This document shows positions 15,450 to 21,110 of a DNA stretch of 21,110 bases, one piece after another. The stretch comes from an uncultured Oscillospiraceae bacterium (GTDB lineage: Bacteria; Bacillota; Clostridia; Oscillospirales; Ruminococcaceae), in assembly GCA_900539195.1 (NCBI GenBank), contig UQBC01000042.1, forward strand, positions 1 through 21,110. The letters run 5' to 3'. The notes beneath the pieces are model-generated. The model was not told the origin of the DNA. It saw only the letters and a program-made list of their open reading frames with translations, and ran no database searches. How positions within the stretch are numbered: the first letter of the stretch is position 1; each line of letters starts with the position of its first letter. Position numbers and translations under genes: made by a program.

Positions 15450-15498
15450 CATACATCTTTATAAAATTTGTATGAGTTATAACCTGTGCCATTTGGCA
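15450..15498 (+). promoter_or_regulatory. rpsU leader hairpins
   Basis: Two stems lie in the leader. CATACA (15450-15455) pairs with TGTATG (15469-15474) at the predicted 5' end of the mRNA. TGCC-ATTT-GGCA (15487-15498) lies just before the GGGAGG ribosome site (15501-15506). The first may stabilise the 5' end; the second is short. No known r-protein leader family is recognised. Confidence 0.4.
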
Positions 15499-15513
15499 AA
15501 GGGAGGGATATAG

Positions 15514-15690
15514 ATGGCAGAAGTACGTTTAGGCAAAAATGAATCTTTAGATACAGCTCTCAAGCGTTTCAAGAGATCATGCGCCAGAGACGGCGTCCTC
15601 GCAGAGGTTCGTAAAAGAGAACACTACGAAAAACCTTCGGTAAAGCGTAAGAAGAAATCCGAGGCTGCTCGTAAGCGCAAGTTTAAGTAA
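15514..15690 (+). CDS. rpsU: 30S ribosomal protein bS21
   Basis: Small-subunit protein bS21, involved in mRNA engagement during initiation. It is a 58-aa, very basic protein beginning MAEVRLGKNESLDTALKRFK, with the characteristic SCARDGVLAEVRKREHYEKP and a C-terminal tail of lysine and arginine (KRKKKSEAARKRKFK). The ribosome site GGGAGG lies 7 bases upstream of the ATG. It is a single-gene unit with its own consensus promoter and a strong terminator. In many Bacillota rpsU is followed by yqeY; here it is followed by yqeG. Confidence 0.97.
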   Translation: MAEVRLGKNESLDTALKRFKRSCARDGVLAEVRKREHYEKPSVKRKKKSEAARKRKFK

Positions 15691-15708
15691 TTAATTACTT
15701 ACGGTAAT

Positions 15709-15763
15709 AAAAGGCGGACAAGGTTAGCTTCATGCTGACGCTTTGTTCGCCTTTTAATTTTTT
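15709..15763 (+). terminator. Rho-independent terminator of rpsU
   Basis: AAAAGGCGGACA (15709-15720) pairs with TGTTCGCCTTTT at 15744-15755 through one G-U pair, and an inner stem GTTAGC-TTCAT-GCTGAC extends the hairpin. A T-rich tract follows (TTTTAATTTTTT, to 15763). It ends only a few bases before the yqeG ribosome site at 15767-15772, and no promoter is seen between them. Confidence 0.9.
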
Positions 15764-15778
15764 ATTAAAGGATACGGT

Positions 15779-16288
15779 ATGATTTTTAAACCGCAGATTT
15801 GGATAAATTCAGTTCTCGACATAGACGAGGGCTTTCTTGATAAATATAATATAAAGGCGCTGGTGCTTGACCTTGACAACACGCTTTCGATGCACGGGAA
15901 TCCTGCCGCCGAAAACGGCGTCCCCGAGTGGCTTGAGCGTATGAAAAAAATGGGAGTGCCGATGCGCATAGTGTCGAACAACACAAACAAGCGTGTCGCA
16001 CCGCTTGCCAAAAAGCTGGGTCTTCCGTTTACCGCAAACGGTTGTAAACCGCTTACATTCGGCATATCAAAGGCTATAAAGATAATGGGCGTGCCGAAAA
16101 AGCAGGTGGCTGTCGTGGGCGATCAGATATTCACAGATATAATCGCAGGGAATATCAAGGGTGCGGTGTCGGTGCTTGTTGAGCCTTTCCATATGGAAAG
16201 TGCGTGGACGTTCAGGCTGAAAAGAAAAGCCGAGAGTTTGTTTTTCCACAGAGACTACTCGAAGCTGGAAACCAAGGAGAAAAAGTAA
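15779..16288 (+). CDS. yqeG: YqeG-family HAD IIIA-type phosphatase
   Basis: HAD-superfamily hydrolase of the YqeG group, 169 aa. HAD motifs are visible: DLDNT (31-35, with D31 and D33), SNN (66-68), K90-P91 and GDQIFTDI (114-121, D115 and D120). The native substrate is not known. AAAGGA lies 6 bases upstream of the ATG. In Bacillus subtilis yqeG lies immediately upstream of yqeH, aroD, yqeI and nadD. Here it is displaced about 2 kb downstream of that cluster and is followed by a TIM-barrel gene and a different shikimate-pathway gene, aroQ. Its stop shares one base with the next ATG (TAATG). Confidence 0.92.
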   Translation: MIFKPQIWINSVLDIDEGFLDKYNIKALVLDLDNTLSMHGNPAAENGVPEWLERMKKMGVPMRIVSNNTNKRVAPLAKKLGLPFTANGCKPLTFGISKAIKIMGVPKKQVAVVGDQIFTDIIAGNIKGAVSVLVEPFHMESAWTFRLKRKAESLFFHRDYSKLETKEKK

Positions 16289-17133
16289 TGGCTGTTAAAT
16301 TCGGACCGGGCGGCAATTCGCTGAGCTTCGGCAAGAAGAAATTCCCCGATGAGCTACCGGCATATCTTGCATCTATGAACCTTGACTGTTACGAGGTCGA
16401 GTGCGGAAGAGGAGTACGCATAGCGGCGGCAACTTACGAAAAGTTACCCGTACTTGCCCGTGACAACAATATAACCGTAACGCTCCACGCCCCGTATTTC
16501 ATCTCACTTTCAAGCGTTGAGGCTGAGAAGCGTGACAACAGCGTAAATTATATTATGGATTCGCTGAGGGCAGCCGACAAGCTGGGAGCTGCCAAGGTAG
16601 TAGTACATTCCGGTTCATGCTCAAAGATGACAAGGGCAGAAGCGCTGTACCTTGCAAAGCAGACGCTTGAAAAGGCGGTTGCCGAGAGAAAGAGCGAGGG
16701 ACTGAAAGCTATAATTTGTCCCGAAACTATGGGTAAGATAAATCAGCTCGGAACGCTTGATGAGGTACTGGAGCTGTGTACTCTTGATGAAGAGATGCTT
16801 CCCTGCGTTGATTTCGGACATCTGAACGCCAGAACGCTCGGCGGTATAAAAACGATAGACGACTACGCAGCAATGCTCGACAGCATTGAAAACAAGCTCG
16901 GACATGACAGGCTTTCGCAGATGCATGTTCACTTCTCAAAGATAGAATATACTTCCGGCGGAGAAAGACGGCATCTGACATTTGAAGATACAGTATACGG
17001 ACCGCTGTATGAACCGCTTTGTGAGCTGTTTGCCGAGAGAAACCTTGACTGCACGGTTATCTGCGAATCGGACGGAACACAGGCAGAGGACGCATCAACT
17101 ATGAAAAAAGCTTACCTCGGCTATTTAAAATAA
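16288..17133 (+). CDS. Endonuclease IV-like TIM-barrel (AP endonuclease 2) protein
   Basis: A 281-aa protein of the xylose isomerase-like/AP endonuclease 2 fold. Putative zinc ligands follow the endonuclease IV order: H67 (LHAPYF), H107 (VVHSGS), E146 (CPETMG), D175 and H178 (VDFGHLNA), H213 or H215 (QMHVHFS), H229 (GERRH) and E260 (ICESDG). In endonuclease IV the segment before the GERRH histidine is usually DRH; here it is RRH, so one metal ligand may be missing. Deoxyribonuclease IV in base-excision repair is the best guess, but a sugar isomerase-like role is possible. ATG 16288 has AAGGAGA 7 bases upstream; a frame open from 16204 lies inside yqeG. Confidence 0.85.
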   Translation: MAVKFGPGGNSLSFGKKKFPDELPAYLASMNLDCYEVECGRGVRIAAATYEKLPVLARDNNITVTLHAPYFISLSSVEAEKRDNSVNYIMDSLRAADKLGAAKVVVHSGSCSKMTRAEALYLAKQTLEKAVAERKSEGLKAIICPETMGKINQLGTLDEVLELCTLDEEMLPCVDFGHLNARTLGGIKTIDDYAAMLDSIENKLGHDRLSQMHVHFSKIEYTSGGERRHLTFEDTVYGPLYEPLCELFAERNLDCTVICESDGTQAEDASTMKKAYLGYLK

Positions 17134-17147
17134 GGACGGAAAAGAAA

Positions 17148-17576
17148 ATGAAGATACTTGTAATGAACGGACCCAACTTAAACCTGCTCGGCGAACGTGA
17201 ACCGTCGGTATACGGTGACAACTCGCTTGCGGCAATAAATGAAAGATTGAAAGACTGTGCCGAGAAGAACGGCGCAGAGATTGACTTTTTCCAGTCAAAC
17301 CACGAGGGCGCACTGATTGATGCGCTTCACGGGGCAAGAGCGAAATATAACTGCATTATCTTCAACGCAGGTGCATATACACATTACAGCTACGCTATAA
17401 GGGACGCAATTGCGGCAATTAAGATACCTGTAATTGAAGTCCATATGTCGAATGTTCATGCAAGAGAAGAGTTCAGACATCATTCTGTAATCTCGCCCGT
17501 ATGCAAGGGTACAGTTGCGGGGTTTGGCGAAAAGAGCTATATGATGGCACTGTTCTATGCACTGAATATGGATTGA
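17148..17576 (+). CDS. aroQ: 3-dehydroquinate dehydratase, type II
   Basis: Converts 3-dehydroquinate to 3-dehydroshikimate in the aromatic amino acid pathway. It has 142 aa, the normal type II size, and is usually a dodecamer. It shows MNGPNLNLLGERE (6-18), the catalytic tyrosine Y22 in PSVYG, FQSNHEG (48-54), FNAGAYTHYS (72-81), EVHMSNVHAREEFRHHS (97-113) and R110. The start lies 14 bases after the TIM-barrel gene. It precedes a Xaa-Pro aminopeptidase, an arrangement common in Clostridia, where efp often comes third; efp is not here. Confidence 0.97.
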   Translation: MKILVMNGPNLNLLGEREPSVYGDNSLAAINERLKDCAEKNGAEIDFFQSNHEGALIDALHGARAKYNCIIFNAGAYTHYSYAIRDAIAAIKIPVIEVHMSNVHAREEFRHHSVISPVCKGTVAGFGEKSYMMALFYALNMD

Positions 17577-17647
17577 TGCGGATTTGGTTAAGTAAACTGA
17601 TTGATTTTCGGTTAATATTTAAGAGTTAAAATTATCATTTAGATAAA

Positions 17648-17670
17648 TGCGGTTTTTGCCGCAATGGAGG
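17648..17670 (+). promoter_or_regulatory. Small hairpin next to the pepP ribosome site
   Basis: TGCGG (17648-17652) and CCGCA (17659-17663) form a 5-bp stem with a TTTTTG loop, three bases before GGAGG (17666-17670). It may influence initiation, but a stem this short can arise by chance. The rest of the aroQ-pepP gap (17577-17647) is A/T rich, with no convincing promoter. Confidence 0.35.
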
Positions 17671-17674
17671 AAAT

Positions 17675-18757
17675 ATGGTTAAGAATGCGGGAAATATAGC
17701 AAGGCTTGCGGATAATCTTGCCGATGAAAGGCACGCGGCGCTTATAACATCTGATATAAGCAGAAGATATTTCAGCGGATTTACATCGTCAGCCGGTATG
17801 ATACTTGTAACAAAAGAGGCAAGCTATCTGCTTATTGATTTCCGTTATTTTGACAAGGCAAAGGAGCGCGTCACAGACTGCGAGGTAGCGCTTCTTGAAA
17901 ACGCAAAGAGTCAGCTTATGAGTCTGCTTATAAAGCACGGTATAACGACCGTAAGTATTGAAAGCAGTGCTATGACGGTAACTGAGCTCGACAGATACAA
18001 GGCAAACTATTCATTCATAAAGTTTGACAGCTCACGCGAGCTTTCCGATATGATTGAGAAAATGCGTGTTATAAAGACTCCCGAAGAGATTGAGAAGATA
18101 GTAAAGGCGCAGAGAATAGCGGAAAAGGCTTTCTCGAGATTGCTCCGTGACATAAAGCCCGGACAGACGGAAAAGCACGTTGCGGCGCTGCTTGAATATT
18201 ATATGGCTGAGTACGGCTCGGACGGGAAATCATTTGATACCATTGCGGCATCCGGTTTAAATTCCGCTTCACCCCATGCAGTGCCTACCGAAAAAAAACT
18301 TGAAAACGGTGATTTTCTGACGCTTGACTTCGGTGCAACCTATGACGGTTATCACTCGGATATGACAAGAACGATAGCAATCGGCAAAGTTACCGAAGAG
18401 ATGAAGAGAATGTATGACGCTGTGCTGTTTGCAAATCTTGACGCTATGAAAGCTATCCGTGCCGATATAAGCGGTAAGGTTGTCGACAGCGTGGCAAGAG
18501 CCACACTTGATGCGTGGGGCTACGGAAAATATTTCGGGCACGGACTGGGTCACGGTGTAGGACTTGAAATACATGAAGCGCCGACAGCCTCGCCGTCATC
18601 GCAGTATATGCTCAAAGATGGTATGATACTTACAGATGAACCCGGTGCGTATATTTCCGGCAAATTCGGCGTAAGAATTGAAGATATGGTGGTAGTCACA
18701 AATGACGGTTGCCGCAATCTTACAGAAACCACAAAGGAACTTATAGTCATCAACTGA
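17675..18757 (+). CDS. Xaa-Pro aminopeptidase (M24 family)
   Basis: Metallopeptidase that removes an N-terminal residue preceding proline. It has 360 aa: a creatinase-like N domain (about 8-130) and a pita-bread catalytic domain. The five M24 metal ligands are visible: D218 (TLDFGATYDG), D229 (YHSDMTRT), H293 (GLGHGVGLEIHE), E322 (TDEPGAY) and E336 (VRIEDMV). Additional active-site histidines are H201 (SPHAVPT) and H289. The ATG has GGAGG 4 bases upstream. It resembles the YqhT/PepQ-type proteins found beside aroQ in Bacillota. Confidence 0.94.
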   Translation: MVKNAGNIARLADNLADERHAALITSDISRRYFSGFTSSAGMILVTKEASYLLIDFRYFDKAKERVTDCEVALLENAKSQLMSLLIKHGITTVSIESSAMTVTELDRYKANYSFIKFDSSRELSDMIEKMRVIKTPEEIEKIVKAQRIAEKAFSRLLRDIKPGQTEKHVAALLEYYMAEYGSDGKSFDTIAASGLNSASPHAVPTEKKLENGDFLTLDFGATYDGYHSDMTRTIAIGKVTEEMKRMYDAVLFANLDAMKAIRADISGKVVDSVARATLDAWGYGKYFGHGLGHGVGLEIHEAPTASPSSQYMLKDGMILTDEPGAYISGKFGVRIEDMVVVTNDGCRNLTETTKELIVIN

Positions 18758-18774
18758 TACGGAGGGATACATAT

Positions 18775-19380
18775 ATGCTTACAGGCTTGTTTTTTGCTAT
18801 ATCGGGCTACCTGCTCGGCAGTATTCTGTTTGCAAGCATTATTTCAAAACTGTTTCACAAGGACATAATATCAAAAAGTCCCGACAAGAATTACGGAACT
18901 GCTAACGCGTTCCGTTACGGCGGTGTATTGTGCGGCGCATTGACGTTGCTGTGCGATATGGGCAAGGGCTTTCTGCCTGTGTTTATCTATATGCACACGG
19001 AAAATCCGTCTGAGGTCATGCTTCCTATCGTGCTTGTTGCGCCGGTAATAGGTCATATTCTGCCCATATTCTCAAAATTCAAGGGCGGAAAGGCTATTGC
19101 GGTCACATTCGGCTCTCTTGCGGGTATGTGGCCCAACTGGACTACCGTACTGACGCTGTGCTTCTTCTTTATTCTGTTTATGACGCTTATAAAGATAACT
19201 CCTCATTGCTACTGTACTATTATTACCTACTGCTGTACAACGCTTGTATCGTTCTTTATAGAGCCTGTGAAGGCAGTGTCGATAGGTATGCTTATGATAA
19301 CTGTCGCTTGCTCGATAAAGATGCTCAGCGTTCACGAAGAGCGTGAAAAATTTGACGTAAGATGGCTATGGAAGCACTGA
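18775..19380 (+). CDS. PlsY-like glycerol-3-phosphate acyltransferase homologue, divergent motif 1
   Basis: A 201-aa polytopic membrane protein related to PlsY, which acylates glycerol-3-phosphate using acyl-phosphate. DMGKGFLPV (61-69) matches the DxxKG motif, and GHILPIFSKFKGGKAIAVTFG (93-113, split by membrane topology) matches the phosphate-binding GGK motif. The first motif, normally SGNxGxTNxxR, reads DKNYGTANAFR (37-47): the asparagines, one glycine and the arginine remain, but the Ser-Gly pair and the Thr are changed. ATG 18775 has GGAGG 9 bases upstream; an upstream in-frame ATG at 18709 lies inside pepP. It overlaps the following glycosyltransferase by 19 bases, so the pair probably acts in lipid metabolism. 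It may be a paralogue rather than the housekeeping PlsY. Confidence 0.82.
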   Translation: MLTGLFFAISGYLLGSILFASIISKLFHKDIISKSPDKNYGTANAFRYGGVLCGALTLLCDMGKGFLPVFIYMHTENPSEVMLPIVLVAPVIGHILPIFSKFKGGKAIAVTFGSLAGMWPNWTTVLTLCFFFILFMTLIKITPHCYCTIITYCCTTLVSFFIEPVKAVSIGMLMITVACSIKMLSVHEEREKFDVRWLWKH

Positions 19381-20507
19381 TATTATCATGCAGTACGGGC
19401 GGCGGACACAACTCTGCCGCCCGTGCCGTCAAGGATGAACTTCTCAGCCGAGGTCATAATGCGGTAATGCTGGATCCGTATACGCTTGATCCGACATGGA
19501 AGGCGGCTCACATCGGCAGCTTTTATGTATTTACGGCGAAATATTTTCCTTACGCATTCGGTGCGGCGTACCATCTCGGTATGCGTCTTAGCCATCTGCC
19601 GATAGCCTCACCTATGTATTTAGCCAATCGTAAAGCGGCAAGGAAGCTGGGCGAGTATCTGAAGGAAAACCGATATGACGTGATAGCAATGACGCATTTT
19701 TATGCAGCTGAAATGGTTACATATCTGAGGCGTAAGGGATACGACCTACCGCCGACGGTTTTTATAGGTACGGACTATACCTGCACTCCGTTTACGATGG
19801 AAACACAGTGCGATAAGTATGTAATTCCCGCCGAGGATCTGTGCGACGATTACATAAAGCAGGGAGCAACAAGAGAACAGCTATCGCCTTACGGAATTCC
19901 TGTAAGTCGTGTATTCGAGCCGGAAGAAACCGATATTGCCGCACTGCGAGGTCAGCTCGGCTTACACCCGGATAAGCAATGTGTGCTTGCTACGGGCGGA
20001 AGTATGGGAGCCGGCAATATGAAACGACTTACAGCTAAACTCATACGTTACGGCAAGGAAAATTCCGATACGCAGTTTGTTATAATCTGCGGTACAAATA
20101 AAAAGCTGCAGAAAGCTTTGTCGGATAAAACCGCAGGCAACGATCAGTTTAGTATCATCGGTTTTACCGACAGAATGAACGATTATATGGCGGCGGCAGA
20201 CGTATTTATAACTAAGCCCGGGGGGCTCAGTTCGACCGAGGCGGCGGTAACAGGCTTGCCCATGATCCATATGTCATCTATCCCAGGCTGTGAAACAAAG
20301 AATCTGAGATATTTTGAAAGCCGCGGTATGAGTCTGCCGTTAAAACATATAAGCATTGAAAAAGCTCTTGACAGGCTGAAAAACAAGCAGGAACGCACAG
20401 ATATGATAAATAACCAGCGCAGGTATGTTTCGTCATCGGTTTGCAGAATATGTGATCTGCTTGAGCAAATGGCAGAAAAATCGGATAAGGATAAAAAGGT
20501 ATTATGA
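19362..20507 (+). CDS. MGDG synthase/UgtP-type glycosyltransferase
   Basis: A 381-aa GT28-like glycosyltransferase resembling monogalactosyldiacylglycerol synthases and UgtP-type diglucosyldiacylglycerol synthases. The N-terminal acceptor domain has SCSTGGGHNSAARAV (9-23). The C-terminal nucleotide-sugar domain has LATGGSMGAGNMKRL and TKPGGLSSTEA (284-294). Such enzymes add sugars from UDP donors to diacylglycerol at the cytoplasmic membrane face. Sugar and acceptor cannot be read from the sequence. It begins inside the PlsY-like gene (19-base overlap) with no clear ribosome site at ATG 19362 or at the alternative ATG 19368, so coupled translation is likely. Confidence 0.87.
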   Translation: MAMEALILSCSTGGGHNSAARAVKDELLSRGHNAVMLDPYTLDPTWKAAHIGSFYVFTAKYFPYAFGAAYHLGMRLSHLPIASPMYLANRKAARKLGEYLKENRYDVIAMTHFYAAEMVTYLRRKGYDLPPTVFIGTDYTCTPFTMETQCDKYVIPAEDLCDDYIKQGATREQLSPYGIPVSRVFEPEETDIAALRGQLGLHPDKQCVLATGGSMGAGNMKRLTAKLIRYGKENSDTQFVIICGTNKKLQKALSDKTAGNDQFSIIGFTDRMNDYMAAADVFITKPGGLSSTEAAVTGLPMIHMSSIPGCETKNLRYFESRGMSLPLKHISIEKALDRLKNKQERTDMINNQRRYVSSSVCRICDLLEQMAEKSDKDKKVL

Positions 20508-20508
20508 T

Positions 20509-20850
20509 ATGAATATACAGATTTTCGGAAAATCAAAGTGCTTTGACACGAAAAAAGCGGAGCGATATTTCAAGGAACGCGGTATAAAATTCCAGTTTAT
20601 CGACATATTATCTAAAGGAATGTCAAAGGGTGAATTCAACAGCATATCGGTTGCTGTCGGCGGTTATGAAAATCTCATCGACACATCTTCAAAGGCATAC
20701 AAGGACAGCACAATGCAGTACCTTGCCTATGAGGAAGATAAAATAGAAAAGCTCCTTGAAACACCCGCTATGTTTAAAACTCCTGTAGTCAGGAACGGCA
20801 GACAGGCAACTGTCGGTTATCAGCCGGATGTGTGGAAAAAGTGGGAGTAA
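20509..20850 (+). CDS. ArsC/Spx-like thioredoxin-fold protein
   Basis: A 113-aa protein of the arsenate reductase ArsC/Spx family. The start MNIQIFGKSKCFDTKKAERY has one cysteine (C11) in the position of the ArsC nucleophile or first Spx cysteine. The sequence CFDT lacks the CxxC second cysteine of Spx. The C-terminal KTPVVRNGRQATVGYQPDVW resembles the family. The arginines that bind arsenate in classical ArsC are not clearly present, so real arsenate reduction is doubtful. ATG 20509 is chosen with AAAAGG 9 bases upstream; the frame is open back to 20425 inside the glycosyltransferase. Its start follows the upstream stop by one base. Confidence 0.82.
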   Translation: MNIQIFGKSKCFDTKKAERYFKERGIKFQFIDILSKGMSKGEFNSISVAVGGYENLIDTSSKAYKDSTMQYLAYEEDKIEKLLETPAMFKTPVVRNGRQATVGYQPDVWKKWE

Positions 20851-20863
20851 AATAAGCGGATAC

Positions 20864-20931
20864 ACTTATAAGGCGATGAAAACGTCCGGAATATATGCGG
20901 CACAAACTGCATAATAAAGCCGTTTATAAGT
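20864..20931. repeat. Long imperfect inverted repeat after the arsC-like gene
   Basis: ACTTATAA (20864-20871) pairs with TTATAAGT (20924-20931), continued by GGC/GCC (20872-20874 with 20919-20921) across a two-base bulge. A nested hairpin TATGC...GCATA lies inside (about 20895-20913). No T-run follows on the + strand, so it is not a textbook terminator for transcripts from the left. It may be a structured RNA, a factor-dependent end or a palindromic insertion. Confidence 0.5.
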
Positions 20932-20968
20932 AATCTAAAAAAATATTTTAAATTTTTTCAAAAAACGC

Positions 20969-20997
20969 TTGACAAATGGTACAGAAGCGTGTATAAT
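20969..20997 (+). promoter_or_regulatory. Consensus sigma-A promoter for tRNA-Val
   Basis: TTGACA (20969-20974), a 17-base spacer and TATAAT (20992-20997) are a perfect consensus, with a second overlapping TATAAT-like repeat (TATAATATAAT). An A/T-rich UP-like tract precedes it. The expected start near 21004 leaves about 53 bases of 5' leader before the tRNA, which RNase P would remove. The leader contains a small CTTCG-GCAAA-CGGAG hairpin (21026-21040). Confidence 0.92.
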
Positions 20998-21056
20998 ATA
21001 ATAGTCGCTTGAAGAGAGCACAAAACTTCGGCAAACGGAGTAAGGACTTAGAATAT

Positions 21057-21110
21057 GGAAGCTTAGCTCAGCTGGGAGAGCATCTGCCTTACAAGCAGAG
21101 GGTCATAGGT
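21057..21110 (+). tRNA. tRNA-Val (anticodon UAC), 5' part, cut by the window end
   Basis: GGAAGCT begins the acceptor stem (21057-21063), then TA and the D-arm GCTC-AGCTGGGA-GAGC. The anticodon arm is TCTGC-CTTACAA-GCAGA, giving anticodon TAC (valine, GUA/GUG codons). Then come a variable loop GGGTC and the first half of the T stem ATAGG. The window stops at T54, so the T loop and 3' acceptor strand are not visible. Further tRNA genes often follow in such operons but cannot be seen. Confidence 0.93.

Noticed and set aside
17577..17647. Promoter for the Xaa-Pro aminopeptidase gene
   Set aside because: A/T-rich sequence gives only weak -35-like boxes (TTGATT at 17601) without a properly spaced -10.

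Overview
The window looks like a chromosomal housekeeping region of a Gram-positive anaerobe of the class Clostridia, most likely an Oscillospiraceae/Ruminococcaceae-type organism of moderate GC. The reasons are gene content and order (folate-dependent trmFO, plsX-rnc-radical SAM-smc-ftsY, yhbY-nadD-yqeK-rsfS, aroQ-pepP), strong GGAGG-type ribosome binding sites, TTG starts and consensus sigma-A promoters. The genus is an inference. All 21 protein genes I accept, plus one partial tRNA gene, lie on the + strand. I see no phage, insertion sequence, CRISPR array or defence locus.

Layout. Positions 1-334 carry no gene but are rich in structure: a GC-rich hairpin repeat that may end an upstream gene, then two tandem copies of a ~93-bp three-hairpin element, the second abutting the topA ribosome binding site. 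Then come topA (DNA relaxation) and trmFO (tRNA m5U54), both with TTG starts. plsX (phospholipid synthesis) follows, separated from rnc by a four-hairpin GC-rich repeat where acpP often sits. rnc, a radical SAM gene, smc, a secreted S41-type peptidase and ftsY follow, overlapping or closely spaced. Next are an XTP/dITP pyrophosphatase, a small DUF1294 membrane protein, and yhbY-nadD-yqeK-rsfS, whose three junctions all have the same 8-nt stop/start overlap. A consensus promoter drives rpsU (58 aa), which ends in a strong terminator. Beyond it are yqeG (HAD), an endonuclease IV-like TIM barrel, aroQ, a Xaa-Pro aminopeptidase, a divergent PlsY-like membrane protein overlapping a diacylglycerol-type glycosyltransferase, and an ArsC/Spx-like protein. 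After a structured intergenic region, a second consensus promoter precedes a tRNA-Val(UAC) gene cut by the window end.

How the genes fit together. The themes are chromosome topology and segregation (topA, smc), RNA maturation and ribosome assembly (trmFO, rnc, yhbY, rsfS, rpsU, tRNA), membrane lipid and protein targeting (plsX, plsY-like, glycosyltransferase, ftsY), and nucleotide/cofactor housekeeping (rdgB, nadD, yqeK). The protein content is largely conventional. The least explained signal is the tandem element upstream of topA: one of its stems differs between copies by three compensatory base-pair changes, which points to a maintained structure.
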